The notes: generated from the sequence alone by a model not told the origin. DNA of 32,264 nt from Thermoleophilia bacterium UBA2241 (GCA_002347645.1 DDYF01000017.1:66485-98748), one strand, 5' to 3'; numbered from the stretch's first letter, positions 1-8,000 are shown. Translations and numbers: made by a program.

Positions 1-1239
1 GTACGGGCCGAAGCCGTAGGCCACGACATCCGGGAAGGCGGCGCGGAACCAGTTGGAGTCGGTGAACCCGACGCAGTGCAGCGAGACCGTCTTGGCGCCG
101 GGGACGCAGCGCTGCATGACCCGGTCGATCGCCTCGCTGAACGGGCTCGGGTCGGCAGATGCGTTGCCCATGACGCTGCCGAGGAACTCGAGCTCCCAGT
201 GCGCGTCGATGCCGGCGAGGGCGCGGTCGACCTCGACGCGCACCTCGTCCTCTCCCCTGCCCGCCAGCGTCCGGCAGTCGACGGTGACGACGACGCGCTC
301 GGGAAAGACGTTGGGCGCCTCGGAGCTGGAGCGGACGATAGTCGGCGAGAAGGTGATGCCGTAGTGCGGCTCGAGCAGGCGCGCCTTGCCGTCGTCGAGC
401 TCGTGGAGCTCGGCGAGCGCGGCGCGCGCCGTCGCCGGTTCGAGCAGCCGCGCGCACAGCTCCTCGCTCTCGACGAGCAGGCGCACGTAGTCTGACGGCA
501 GATGATCCATGTGCACGGCGGGCTGGTGAGCGTGCAGCGCCTGGACGATCTGCGCCGCCGCGACGACTGCGTTGCTCTTGCGCAGCGGCACTGAGGCGTG
601 GCCGGCCTGACCGTGCACGGTGATCCGGAATTGCGCCGTGCCCTTCTCGCCGGTGTTGAGCTCGTAGACGCGCTCGCCGCGCAGGACGTCGAACTCGCCG
701 CCGCCCTCGTTGAGCAGGTAGTCCCCCTTGACGAGGTCGGGCCGGTTCCGGACGAGCCAACGGGCGCCGCAGTCGGTGCCCTCCTCCTCGTCGGCGGTGG
801 CGGCGTAGACGACGGTGCCGGCGAAGTCGCGGCCGGCGGCGGCGAGGCGACTCACGGCGACGGCGTGCGCGGCCACGAGGTTCTTGATGTCGCCCGCGCC
901 GCGGCCCCACACACGATCGTCCTTGACGACCCCCGCGAAGGGCGGGACGCTCCACGAGGCGGGTTCGGCGGGCACGACGTCCATGTGGGCGAGGAGGACC
1001 AGCGTCGGGCCGGGCCGCTTGCCCTCCAGGCGCAGGATGAAGTTCTTGCGGTGCTCCAGCTCGCCCACGATCTGCCCCTCCAGCCCGCGCGCCTTGAACC
1101 ACTTGTCAAGGAAGAGGGCGGCCTGCGTCTCGTTGCCCGGAGGGTTCGAGGTGTCGATCCGGATCAGGTCCGCGAGCAGCGGCACGACCTCGTCCCTGAC
1201 CTTGGTCACGATGCTGGGGTCAACGCCTGCGATGTCCAC
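1..1239 (-). CDS. M20 family metallopeptidase (ArgE/DapE type), C-terminus beyond window
   Basis: Zinc-dependent amidohydrolase or peptidase of the M20/M25/M40 family; acetylornithine deacetylase and succinyl-diaminopimelate desuccinylase are the best-known relatives, but the substrate cannot be told here. The frame is open for 413 codons up to the left edge, close to the family's usual 420-450, so only a short C-terminal piece is missing. Visible metal-site motifs are HMDVVP, GRGAGDIKN and the catalytic DEEEG; the dimerisation-domain motif GQAGHASVP follows. I chose the second of two adjacent GTG codons because AGGAGG (1245-1250, minus strand) lies 5 nt upstream; the first GTG at 1242 would have only 2 nt spacing. 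It is cytoplasmic, without a signal peptide. Confidence 0.9.
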   Translation of the reverse strand, partial: MDIAGVDPSIVTKVRDEVVPLLADLIRIDTSNPPGNETQAALFLDKWFKARGLEGQIVGELEHRKNFILRLEGKRPGPTLVLLAHMDVVPAEPASWSVPPFAGVVKDDRVWGRGAGDIKNLVAAHAVAVSRLAAAGRDFAGTVVYAATADEEEGTDCGARWLVRNRPDLVKGDYLLNEGGGEFDVLRGERVYELNTGEKGTAQFRITVHGQAGHASVPLRKSNAVVAAAQIVQALHAHQPAVHMDHLPSDYVRLLVESEELCARLLEPATARAALAELHELDDGKARLLEPHYGITFSPTIVRSSSEAPNVFPERVVVTVDCRTLAGRGEDEVRVEVDRALAGIDAHWELEFLGSVMGNASADPSPFSEAIDRVMQRCVPGAKTVSLHCVGFTDSNWFRAAFPDVVAYGFGPY

Positions 1240-1383
1240 CACGACCTCCTGGGCCCGCGTCCGCCGGATGCAGCACCGCGATGATATCGCCCGCCGGGCG
1301 CGGCCGCCTCCGGCGCCGCGCCTCCAGGGCCGCGCCGTCCCGAAACGCGCCGCGACGGCTTCCGGCCCGCCGCGACGATGCGG

Positions 1384-1389
1384 TACACT
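1384..1389 (+). promoter_or_regulatory. -10 element (TACACT) before tRNA-Ser(GCT)
   Basis: TACACT lies 12 nt before the tRNA 5' end, the distance expected for a -10 box starting transcription a few bases before the mature end. No clear -35 hexamer is seen. Confidence 0.4.
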
Positions 1390-1401
1390 GTGCGCCCGCG
1401 C

Positions 1402-1494
1402 GGAGAAGTGGCCGAGTGGCTGAAGGCAACCGCCTGCTAAGCGGTTAAGGGGCGACAAGCTCCTTCCCGGGTTCGAATCCCGGCTTCTCCGCCA
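1402..1494 (+). tRNA. tRNA-Ser(GCT)
   Basis: The 7-bp acceptor stem GGAGAAG/CTTCTCC closes around a cloverleaf with anticodon GCT at 1436-1438 in the loop CTGCTAA. A long variable arm, as in all tRNA-Ser, precedes the T arm GGTTCGAATCC. The CCA end is encoded (1492-1494). It reads AGC/AGT codons. Confidence 0.97.
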
Positions 1495-1532
1495 GCCCAT
1501 CCCGTACGCTTTCAGCCCGCCCGACGGCGCGG

Positions 1533-1538
1533 TATACT
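1533..1538 (+). promoter_or_regulatory. -10 element (TATACT) before tRNA-Arg
   Basis: TATACT lies 13 nt before the tRNA-Arg 5' end. The hexamer 17 nt upstream is TTTCAG, a poor -35. The same TATACT recurs before both later tRNA-Ser genes (5321-5326 and 5588-5593). Confidence 0.45.
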
Positions 1539-1551
1539 GCTCTTCCCCAGT

Positions 1552-1629
1552 GCGCCTGTAGCTCAGTTGGATTAGAGCGTCGGTCTACGGAACCGAAGGC
1601 CGCAGGTTCGAATCCTGCCAGGCGCACCA
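1552..1629 (+). tRNA. tRNA-Arg(ACG)
   Basis: Acceptor stem GCGCCTG/CAGGCGC, discriminator A and encoded CCA (1627-1629). The anticodon ACG is at 1587-1589 in the loop CTACGGA; its A34 is normally deaminated to inosine by TadA, whose gene lies about 3.2 kb downstream. The D-loop and T-arm are canonical. It reads CGN codons. Confidence 0.97.
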
Positions 1630-1680
1630 GCTCTCCTTCTGTACTGCGTTGTACTGCGTCGCGACTCGGCAAGACCATGC

Positions 1681-3039
1681 CTAGCGGACGATGATGTCCC
1701 TGCCGCTGCTGCGACCGTCCACCGTCCTCACGCGGACGGTCCTGTGGCCGGCCGAGACCGCGGGGACCTTCACCCGTATCGTCCCCTTCGCCCAGGAGAC
1801 GTACTTCGTGGCCGCCTTGCTGCCGAAGTACACCTTGCTCGCGCCCCGCCTGGCGCCGAACCCCCAGCCCTTGATGGTCACGGTCGAACCCACGCGCGCA
1901 CGCGCCGTCGAGAGCGCAGCGATGCGCGGCCTGGAAGTGTTGCGCAGCACGCTGACCGTGTCGGCGCCGTAGTTGGCCGTCACCACGTCGGCCTTGCCGT
2001 CGCCGTTCAGGTCGGCGGCCGCGACCGACCGCGGCAGCAGGCCAACGGCGAACGCGCGTTCGGCGCCGAAGCCGCCGCTTCCGTCGCCGCGCAGCAGCGT
2101 GACGGTGTGAGCGCCGAAGTCGGCCGTCACCACGTCCTTGGCGCGGTCGCCGTCGAAGTCGGCGACCGCGACCGCGTAAGGGGACGCACCGACCGCGAGG
2201 TCGGTCCGCGCGGCGAAGCCGCCGTTACCGTCGCCGAGCAGCACGCTGACCGAGTCGGCGTAGTCGTTTGCCGTGACGACGTCCTTCCTGCCGTCGCCGT
2301 TCAGATCGGCGACGGCGACCGCGCCGGGGCCGCCGCCGGTCGCCGCGTCGGTCCGGGCAGCGAAGCCGCCGTTACCGTCGCCGAGCAGCACGCCGATGGT
2401 GTCGGCACCCTTGTTGGCGGTCACCAGGTCGGGGTTCCCGTCGCCGTTCAGGTCGGCGACGGCGACCGCCATGCAGTCGTTGCCGGCCGCGAGATCGGTC
2501 AGGCCGGCGAAGCCGCCGCCGCCGCTCCCGAGCCGGACGCTCACACTGTTCGCGGCATTGGCCGTCACCAAGTCGGCATGGCCGTCCCGGTCGAGGTCCG
2601 CGACGGCGACAGCACGAGGGGCGGTCCCGACGGGGAAGTCGGCCTTGGCGCGAAAGCCGAACCCGCTCCCCTTCAGCAGCGTCGCGGTGTCGGCGCTGTA
2701 GTTGGCGGTGACGAGGTCCGGCCAGCCATCCTCGAGGAAGTCGCCGACGGCGACCGCCCAGGGGCCGACGCCGGTGGTGAAGTCGACCTTCCCGCCGAAG
2801 CCCCCGTTGCCGTCACCGGGCAGCGCGCTCACGGTATCGGCGTCCCGGTTGGCCGTCGCCAGGTCCTTCCGTCCGTCGTGGTTCAGGTCGGCCACGACGA
2901 CGCCGAACGGCGCGTTCCCGCTGGCGAAGTCGGCCTTGGCGGCGAAGCTGAGCGCCCCGGCCGCCGGCGTGCCCGACGCACCGCAGAGGAGCAGGACGAC
3001 CGTGGTCACGAGAACGACGGAGACGAGCGAGCGTTTCAT
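1681..3039 (-). CDS. Secreted FG-GAP/VCBS repeat protein with C-terminal IPT/TIG domain
   Basis: A 452-residue exported protein. An N-terminal signal peptide (MKRSLVSV then a hydrophobic stretch ending near residue 28) is followed by seven repeats of about 57 residues, each with a calcium-loop motif of the form ADLNGDGxxD followed by VTAN and a VLLGDGNGGF-like strand. That is the blade pattern of FG-GAP/VCBS beta-propellers. The last 80 residues, starting near RIAALSTARARVGSTVTIKGWGFG, look like an immunoglobulin-like IPT/TIG domain. The ATG follows a GGAGGGG ribosome site. The role is probably extracellular or cell-surface binding; no catalytic domain is seen. Confidence 0.85.
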   Translation of the reverse strand: MKRSLVSVVLVTTVVLLLCGASGTPAAGALSFAAKADFASGNAPFGVVVADLNHDGRKDLATANRDADTVSALPGDGNGGFGGKVDFTTGVGPWAVAVGDFLEDGWPDLVTANYSADTATLLKGSGFGFRAKADFPVGTAPRAVAVADLDRDGHADLVTANAANSVSVRLGSGGGGFAGLTDLAAGNDCMAVAVADLNGDGNPDLVTANKGADTIGVLLGDGNGGFAARTDAATGGGPGAVAVADLNGDGRKDVVTANDYADSVSVLLGDGNGGFAARTDLAVGASPYAVAVADFDGDRAKDVVTADFGAHTVTLLRGDGSGGFGAERAFAVGLLPRSVAAADLNGDGKADVVTANYGADTVSVLRNTSRPRIAALSTARARVGSTVTIKGWGFGARRGASKVYFGSKAATKYVSWAKGTIRVKVPAVSAGHRTVRVRTVDGRSSGRDIIVR

Positions 3040-3191
3040 GTGGACCCCTCCCCCTCAGCATGACGCGTCACCTGGATCCGTGCCGATGGCGACATCCTAC
3101 TCCCGGCACCACGGCCCCGGACGCGTCCCGGCCGTAGTCGCCGGTCGATGTGGCGGCGGTCGAGGAAGCCGAGGACGGCCCGCGAATAGGG

Positions 3192-3210
3192 TGTCGACAC
3201 CGTGTCGACA
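3192..3210. promoter_or_regulatory. Tandem palindromes TGTCGACA, candidate operator
   Basis: Two perfect 8-bp palindromes TGTCGACA (3192-3199 and 3203-3210) are separated by 3 bp, so their centres are 11 bp apart, one helical turn. They lie in the 228-bp divergent gap between the FG-GAP gene and the lipoprotein gene, 58 bp before the lipoprotein start. The geometry suits two protein dimers on one face. The binding protein is unknown. Confidence 0.35.
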
Positions 3211-3267
3211 TCGCGGCCGAGAAGGCCCCGTCGGGGCGCTCGGCACCCGGAACCCGAGGAGCGATCG

Positions 3268-3879
3268 ATGGTCACTCGCCTCCACACGGCCCCGCTCACG
3301 CGTGCTCGAGCGTTCCTGGCGGCCTGCCTTCTGCTCGTCCTCCTCCCGACCGTCGCGGGCTGCGGCGGCGACGGCGGCACCGATCTCGACGGCCCGGCGG
3401 ACGAGCTCATCGCCCAGGCAAGGGCACTCGCCGAGAAGGCCACGACGCTCGAAGGGCGGATGGACGCGCTGTGGGTCGAGATCGGCAAGATCGACCCGGC
3501 GAAGGACGCGACCGACGGTCTGGCCAAGCTGGACGACGCGGAGGCGGCCTACGCGCGGCTCAAGAAGCGCCAGACGATGCTCGCCGAGCTCTACGACAAG
3601 GTCGCGAAGCTCGGGATCGGTGCGAAGCTCGGGACCTGGGCGGGCCAGCAGCGAGAGATCGCCGAGCTCTCCGCGCGCGCGACCGGCCTCCTTGAGGAGT
3701 TCGTGGCCAAGGACAAGGTGCTCTTCAGCCTCTGGAACCAGCTCGGCGCGGCGGAGCGCCAGAAGCTGATCGACGAGCTCGAGGACCTCGACGCGAGAAG
3801 CCTCGAGCTGCGCACGCGCGCCTCCGAGCTGCGCCAGGCCTCCAAGCGGTACTGGGAGGAGAACAAGCTCGGCGAGTAG
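3268..3879 (+). CDS. Predicted coiled-coil lipoprotein
   Basis: A 203-residue protein starting at an ATG with GAGGAG upstream. Residues 1-31 form a lipoprotein signal: basic MVTRLHTAPLTRAR, a hydrophobic run, then the lipobox TVAGC with the acylated Cys at 32. The mature part is rich in Ala, Glu, Lys and Leu with heptad-like spacing, consistent with long helices or coiled coil, and has no further Cys. An open frame extends upstream to 3202, but that start would put the signal peptide internal. I do not recognise a family; the function is unknown. Confidence 0.7.
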   Translation: MVTRLHTAPLTRARAFLAACLLLVLLPTVAGCGGDGGTDLDGPADELIAQARALAEKATTLEGRMDALWVEIGKIDPAKDATDGLAKLDDAEAAYARLKKRQTMLAELYDKVAKLGIGAKLGTWAGQQREIAELSARATGLLEEFVAKDKVLFSLWNQLGAAERQKLIDELEDLDARSLELRTRASELRQASKRYWEENKLGE

Positions 3880-3906
3880 GCCGGGGTGCCGCAGGCGGCC
3901 CCGGCC
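3879..3906. terminator. GC-rich hairpin between convergent genes
   Basis: GGCCGGG (3879-3885) pairs with CCCGGCC (3900-3906); after a 2-nt bulge GCCG pairs with CGGC around a 4-nt loop. It starts at the lipoprotein stop codon and lies between convergent genes. No T-run follows, so this is a probable rather than certain terminator. Confidence 0.45.
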
Positions 3907-3942
3907 CTCGCCGTGGTGGTCGCGCTCCTTCGCCTGGCCCCG

Positions 3943-4620
3943 TCAGTCGCGCGAGAGCAGGAAGAGATAGACCAGCTGCAGCAGCGCCGCCAGCGCGCCG
4001 GCGACGTAGGTCATGGCCGCGGCGTTGAGTGTCTTGCTCACACCCTCCTGCTCGCCGCCGCTCGCCAGCCCAAGCGCCGCGACCTGCTCCTTGGCCCGGC
4101 TCGAGGCGTTGAACTCGACCGGCAGCGTGACGATCTGGAAGAGCACCGCAAACGCGTACAGGATGAACGCGATCGTGAACAGCGTGCCGCTCAGGTTCGT
4201 GATCAGGAACCCGCCGATGAGGAAGAACATCCAGACCTGGGACGAGAAGGCGGCGAGCGGCCACACGGCCGTGCGAGCCTTCATCGGCACGTAGGCCGTC
4301 GCGTGCTGGATCGCGTGGCCGACCTCGTGGGCGGCGACGGCGGTGGCGGCGATGCTGCGCCCGTCGTGGACCACCTGCGAGAGGTTCACCGTGCGCTTGC
4401 GCGGGTCGTAGTGGTCCGAGAGCGGGCCGGCCTTCGACGCCAGCACCGGGACGTCACCGAGCCCGTTGCCGTCGAGGATGCGGCGCGCGACCTCCGCGCC
4501 CGTCAGGCCGCTGCCCACGGCGATCTTCGAGTGCTTTGCGAACGTGCTCTTGAGCCAGCCCTGGACGACGAGCCCGAGCACGAGCGGGATCCCCAGGAAG
4601 AAGAGGTAGTAGCCGAGCAT
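3943..4620 (-). CDS. Membrane zinc metallopeptidase, YugP family
   Basis: A 225-residue membrane protein of the neutral zinc metallopeptidase family (Zn_peptidase_2, YugP-like). The zincin motif HEVGH is at residues 98-102, and the following sequence AIQHATAYVPMKAR is typical of the family. Hydrophobic segments lie at residues 3-20, about 122-145, 148-165 and at the C-terminus. The ATG at 4620 follows CAGGAG at 7-8 nt; the frame is open further upstream to 4758 but that extension is not family-like. Substrates of this family are not established. Confidence 0.88.
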   Translation of the reverse strand: MLGYYLFFLGIPLVLGLVVQGWLKSTFAKHSKIAVGSGLTGAEVARRILDGNGLGDVPVLASKAGPLSDHYDPRKRTVNLSQVVHDGRSIAATAVAAHEVGHAIQHATAYVPMKARTAVWPLAAFSSQVWMFFLIGGFLITNLSGTLFTIAFILYAFAVLFQIVTLPVEFNASSRAKEQVAALGLASGGEQEGVSKTLNAAAMTYVAGALAALLQLVYLFLLSRD

Positions 4621-4669
4621 GGTCTCCTGTTCACACCTTTCTTGGTCGGCCGGCGCGACCGTCGCGCGC

Positions 4670-4695
4670 GGCGGCAGCCTCGTGAGGCTGCCGCC
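4670..4695. repeat. Perfect inverted repeat in divergent intergenic region
   Basis: GGCGGCAGCCTC (4670-4681) and GAGGCTGCCGCC (4684-4695) are perfect complements with 2 nt between them; as RNA this gives an 11-bp stem with a CGTG tetraloop. It lies in the 225-bp gap between the peptidase and tadA, 50 bp before the peptidase start on the minus strand. No T-run follows on either strand. The rest of the gap shows no other clear element. Confidence 0.5.
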
Positions 4696-4845
4696 AACTG
4701 TATTCCCATTCGCAGCCGGAGAGATACACGCGCGACGGCAAGCGGGGCCGGCGACCACTCAAGGACGGCGAAGCGGCCTGGCGACTGCCGTCACGACGCG
4801 GCGGGCGGGGTGTTGGCAGGTGCCCGGAACGGGCATGATTGCGGC

Positions 4846-5310
4846 ATGGCCGACGTGGTCTTTCCCCGTCACGAGTACTACATGCGCCTCGCCCTGCGCG
4901 AGGCGGCGCGTTCCACCGCGCACGGGGACGTCCCGGTCGGCTGCGTCGTCGTCCTCGACGGCGAGGTGATCGCCGCAGCCGGCAACGAGCGCGAGTTGCG
5001 CAAGAGCCCCACGGCGCACGCCGAGATCATCGCCATAGAAGACGCGGCGAAGCGCATGGGAACGTGGCGTCTGCTGAACACGGTGATCTACGTGACCATC
5101 GAACCCTGCCCGATGTGCGCCGGGGCGATCATGCAGGCGCGCATCCCGCACCTCGTGTACGGCGCGCCGGACGAGAAGGCCGGCGCCGCCGGCACCCTCT
5201 ACAACGTCTGCCAGGACCCGCGCCTCAACCACTGCGTCGAGATCACGAGCGGAGTGCTCGCCGACGAGTCGGTCGCGCTACTGCAGGACTTCTTCCAGGC
5301 ACGGCGCTGA
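4846..5310 (+). CDS. tadA: tRNA-specific adenosine deaminase TadA
   Basis: A 154-residue zinc-dependent deaminase that converts A34 to inosine in tRNA-Arg(ACG). The zinc site is complete: HAE at residues 58-60 (His ligand and catalytic Glu) and PCPMC with Cys88 and Cys91. The length is normal for TadA. The start is the ATG at 4846 giving MADVVFPRHEYYMRLAL; the ribosome site is weak. Its tRNA substrate gene is encoded at 1552-1629. It stands alone, just before two tRNA-Ser genes. Confidence 0.93.
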   Translation: MADVVFPRHEYYMRLALREAARSTAHGDVPVGCVVVLDGEVIAAAGNERELRKSPTAHAEIIAIEDAAKRMGTWRLLNTVIYVTIEPCPMCAGAIMQARIPHLVYGAPDEKAGAAGTLYNVCQDPRLNHCVEITSGVLADESVALLQDFFQARR

Positions 5311-5385
5311 GGCGCTGACGTATACTTCTCACTCGCCCGGCATGGCGCCGTGCAGTCGAAGCGTCACCGCGCCCGGGCGTCGCGC

Positions 5386-5479
5386 GGAGAGGTGTCCGAG
5401 TTGGCTTAAGGAGCGCGACTGGAAATCGCGTAGGCGGCGGTAAGCTGTCTCGGGGGTTCGAATCCCCCCCTCTCCGCCA
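5386..5479 (+). tRNA. tRNA-Ser(GGA)
   Basis: Acceptor stem GGAGAGG/CCTCTCC, anticodon GGA at 5421-5423 in the loop CTGGAAA, long variable arm and encoded CCA (5477-5479). It reads TCC/TCT codons. A TATACT box lies at 5321-5326, about 60 nt upstream. Its last 30 nt and the 2 nt after the CCA are identical to the next tRNA-Ser. Confidence 0.97.
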
Positions 5480-5587
5480 GCCCTCCGCACTCGACGAACG
5501 CACTCCGCACCCGCACCCCACGCCCGCTCTCGACACGCCGCCCGCCACCCCGTGTCGCACATGGTCGGAGACTCCGGGTCAATCCGC

Positions 5588-5593
5588 TATACT
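5588..5593 (+). promoter_or_regulatory. -10 element (TATACT) before tRNA-Ser(CGA)
   Basis: TATACT lies 7 nt before the tRNA 5' end, so transcription would start almost at the mature end. No good -35 hexamer is visible. Confidence 0.4.
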
Positions 5594-5600
5594 GCCCCGC

Positions 5601-5692
5601 GGAGAGGTGGCTGAGCGGCTGAAAGCGGCGGTCTCGAAAACCGTTGACGGGCGCGAGCTCGTTCGGGGGTTCGAATCCCCCCCTCTCCGCCA
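5601..5692 (+). tRNA. tRNA-Ser(CGA), integration target
   Basis: Acceptor stem GGAGAGG/CCTCTCC, anticodon CGA at 5635-5637 in the loop CTCGAAA, long variable arm and encoded CCA (5690-5692). It reads TCG codons. The integrase gene ends 95 bp downstream and points toward this tRNA, so the tRNA 3' end is the probable attachment site. Confidence 0.96.
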
Positions 5693-5694
5693 GC
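5663..5694. other. Candidate attachment site (attL) in tRNA-Ser 3' end
   Basis: Tyrosine integrases of this kind commonly use the T arm and 3' end of a tRNA gene. The 32 bp at 5663-5694 are identical to 5450-5481 in the preceding tRNA-Ser(GGA). I found no further copy to the right in the window, so attR is outside, eroded or never existed. The core is inferred, not shown. Confidence 0.4.
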
Positions 5695-5787
5695 TTCTGC
5701 CCATTTCCAGCGAAAACGCAGCCCACACACACGGCAACGGCCGCTGTGCACAGCCGCTCCGGTTCGGGACTTGTCCCTAGTTTGTCC

Positions 5788-6987
5788 CTACCCCTCGTCA
5801 CGACTCTTCTCGGCGAAGAGGCCTTCGAACGACTCGGCTGCCTCGGTGTCCATGCCCTCGAGCACATGCATGTAGGTGTCGATCGTCAGCTTGGCGGTCG
5901 AGTGTCCGAGCCGCTTGGAGACGACCTTCAGCGGGACCTTGGCCTTCAGCATCAGCGTGGCGTGCGTGTGCCGCAGGTCGTGGAACCGCACCTCCAGCTT
6001 CTGCGCGACTCGGAAGCGTCGGAACGCCAGCGAGAGAGTGTCCGGCTTCATCGGACTCCCGTCGGCGCTGGCGAAGACGAGATCCTGGCTGACGTAACCC
6101 TCGCCCACCAAGTCGATCTCGTCAGCCTGTGCCGCGGCGTGGTCCTTCAGGGCCTCGACGGCCGTCGCCGGCATCGCGATCGTGCGGCGGCTCTTGTTCG
6201 TCTTTGGCTGACGGAAGACCACTCCCTCGCCCTTCACGTACTGCGCCGCCTGCGCCACCGTTACGGTGCCATGCTCAAGGTCCACGTCCCGCCAGCGAAG
6301 GCCGAGCAGCTCGCCACGCCTGAGGCCGGTGAAGATCGCGATGACTGCGATCGCGCGCAGGCGATGGTCGGGCCAGGTCTCGAGCGCCGTCAGCATCTTC
6401 TGCACCGCGTCGACGTCGAGCGCCTGCATCTCGCGGTCCTCCGGCTTGGGCGGGTGCGCGAACCGCGCGACGTTGGTCTGCAGGTACTGAAGGTCGACGG
6501 CGTAGTTGAGCGCGGTCGAGAGCACGCGATGGATGTGGAACACGGTCCGGTTGCTCAGGCCGTCGCCCTCGCCCCTGACGCGACCCGTCATGCTCGCCTT
6601 GTCGTACATGTGCTGCACGTCGCCCGTGGTTAGGCGCTGGAGCTTCGTCTTGCCCACCGACGGCACGATGTAGCAGTTGACGATGCCGCGATAGCCTCGG
6701 ACGGTCGAGGGCGAGAGCTTGCGAGCCTCGCAGTGGCGCAGCCAGTCGTCAAGGAAGGCGCCTACTGTGAGCTGCGACGGATCCACGTAGGTGTGCTGGT
6801 GAAGCTCGAGCAGCTTCTGGAGCTGAAACGCCTCGGCATCCTCTCTCGTGCCCCGCACGGTGTACTCGTCCTTGCGAGGCTTACCCGTCGCGTCCAGCCC
6901 GCGAGGGATGCGGACTTGCCACGACGTCTTACCGCGCTGCCTGATGCCGTCCTTCTGTCCGACCTTCTGTCCGCTCTTCTGTCCCAC
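5788..6987 (-). CDS. int: Tyrosine recombinase / phage-type integrase
   Basis: A site-specific recombinase of about 399 residues that would integrate and excise the element at tRNA-Ser. It has an N-terminal arm-binding AP2-like region (KTSWQVRIPRG...KPRKDEYTVRG), a SAM-like core-binding domain (TVGAFLDDWLRHCEARKLSPSTVRGY) and a C-terminal catalytic domain. The catalytic residues are visible: Arg in TGLRRGELLGLRW, HDLRHTHA, LGHST and the nucleophile Tyr in TIDTYMHVLEG. I chose the GTG at 6987, 2 nt after the upstream gene's stop with GGAGGGAAG before it; an ATG at 7032 in the same frame would overlap that gene. The start contains three GQK repeats. Confidence 0.92.
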   Translation of the reverse strand: MGQKSGQKVGQKDGIRQRGKTSWQVRIPRGLDATGKPRKDEYTVRGTREDAEAFQLQKLLELHQHTYVDPSQLTVGAFLDDWLRHCEARKLSPSTVRGYRGIVNCYIVPSVGKTKLQRLTTGDVQHMYDKASMTGRVRGEGDGLSNRTVFHIHRVLSTALNYAVDLQYLQTNVARFAHPPKPEDREMQALDVDAVQKMLTALETWPDHRLRAIAVIAIFTGLRRGELLGLRWRDVDLEHGTVTVAQAAQYVKGEGVVFRQPKTNKSRRTIAMPATAVEALKDHAAAQADEIDLVGEGYVSQDLVFASADGSPMKPDTLSLAFRRFRVAQKLEVRFHDLRHTHATLMLKAKVPLKVVSKRLGHSTAKLTIDTYMHVLEGMDTEAAESFEGLFAEKSRDEG

Positions 6988-6989
6988 CC

Positions 6990-8000
6990 CTACTTCCCTC
7001 CCTTTCTCCGTTTCGCGGCCGCCGCCAGCCACCCCTCGACGCGATCGATGCTGGTCCCCATATTGGCGGCGATCTGCTCCTCTGTGAGCCCTTGCTTGGC
7101 AAGTCGATTGGCGTCGCGCACGCGGCGCCGCCGTTCACGAGCAGTCTGCATGTCGGCACACTCCGAACAGCAGTACCTGCGGCTGCCCGTGTTCCACGTC
7201 GTGGGCAGATACCAGACGCCATAGGGGCACGTCTCGTTGCGGCACCTCAGCGCGACCGATCCCTTCACTATCTCGTTGAAGACCTGGAGGCGCAGCGCCG
7301 ACGTCAGGCTTACAGGTGGCTGCGCGTCATCTGCATTGCCGACGACGAGGGGAGCGAACGGCGAAAGGTCGGATAGCTCGACCAGCATCCGCCCGACCGC
7401 CGCGTCGATGCTGTCTGGCACTGAGTGGTGCGACTCCCAGGAGTCCCGCAACTCCTCGATGGTCATCGTGCCTGTGTAGAGCCTCCAGGCCCTAGCCAGA
7501 TCGCGCATGGTCCGCGCTCCAATTCGGAACTCGTCCAGCGTCACGAAGGTGATGTTGCCTCGCGCCACCTGGAAGTCCGGGGCGGGGGTCATCTGCGCCT
7601 CAAGCTCGGCGCTTCTGAGCAGCGTCGACACATACTCCGGCGTGTAGAACGAGATCTCAGACAGGCCCCGGATGCTGTCGATCGTCGCCTGCGTGTACTG
7701 CTCCCATGACAAGCCGGCGGCTCCGTAGGCATCTGCCAGCGGCTGACGATCTTGCCATTCCGGTCCGAGGGGGCCGTATCGCTGAATGAACGCACAAATC
7801 GCGTCAGGCGACGCAAGGTCCAGCGTCATCAGATCCCTGAGGAACAGGCCATCTGGAACCTCGCGCCCCGGCGCATGGCGGTAGACGAAGAATGCATCGG
7901 GCTCGTCTCTGATCGGGTCGACGGTGTAGCGCCACACCCGCCGCGCCGGGACAGGCTCGTTCGGCCACACGTACAGTTTCGGGGGGTCATCTGTAGTCAC
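6990..8000 (-). CDS. Hypothetical protein with C-terminal zinc finger
   Basis: A 336-residue protein of unknown function. The first 240 residues have no motif that I recognise. Near the C-terminus a CGNR-like zinc finger is visible (CRNETCPYGVWYLPTT...RRYCCSECADMQTARERRRR), followed by a helix-turn-helix-like tail (LTEEQIAANMGTSIDRVEGWL). It is probably DNA-binding. It is transcribed with the integrase, which starts 2 nt after its stop. It diverges from the Xre-type regulator; a GGAAAGGAGTGA ribosome site precedes its ATG. Confidence 0.7.
   Translation of the reverse strand: MTTDDPPKLYVWPNEPVPARRVWRYTVDPIRDEPDAFFVYRHAPGREVPDGLFLRDLMTLDLASPDAICAFIQRYGPLGPEWQDRQPLADAYGAAGLSWEQYTQATIDSIRGLSEISFYTPEYVSTLLRSAELEAQMTPAPDFQVARGNITFVTLDEFRIGARTMRDLARAWRLYTGTMTIEELRDSWESHHSVPDSIDAAVGRMLVELSDLSPFAPLVVGNADDAQPPVSLTSALRLQVFNEIVKGSVALRCRNETCPYGVWYLPTTWNTGSRRYCCSECADMQTARERRRRVRDANRLAKQGLTEEQIAANMGTSIDRVEGWLAAAAKRRKGGK

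Noticed and set aside
1640..1659. Tandem 10-bp repeat TGTACTGCGT after tRNA-Arg
   Set aside because: Two copies only, with no link to a known element; too little to call a feature.
1990..2960. Tandem DNA repeats of about 170 bp
   Set aside because: They are explained by the seven FG-GAP protein repeats; near-identical stretches only reflect recent repeat copying.
1744..3769. Long plus-strand open frames opposite the FG-GAP gene and into the lipoprotein region
   Set aside because: They are complements of GC-rich coding sequence; the minus-strand frame has a signal peptide, seven clean repeats and a ribosome site.
3886..4845. Long plus-strand open frame running into tadA
   Set aside because: It is the complement of the HEVGH peptidase; TadA similarity begins only at 4846.
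5386..5692. tRNA-Sec among the tRNA genes
   Set aside because: The four tRNA anticodons are GCT, ACG, GGA and CGA; none is TCA, and acceptor stems are 7 bp.
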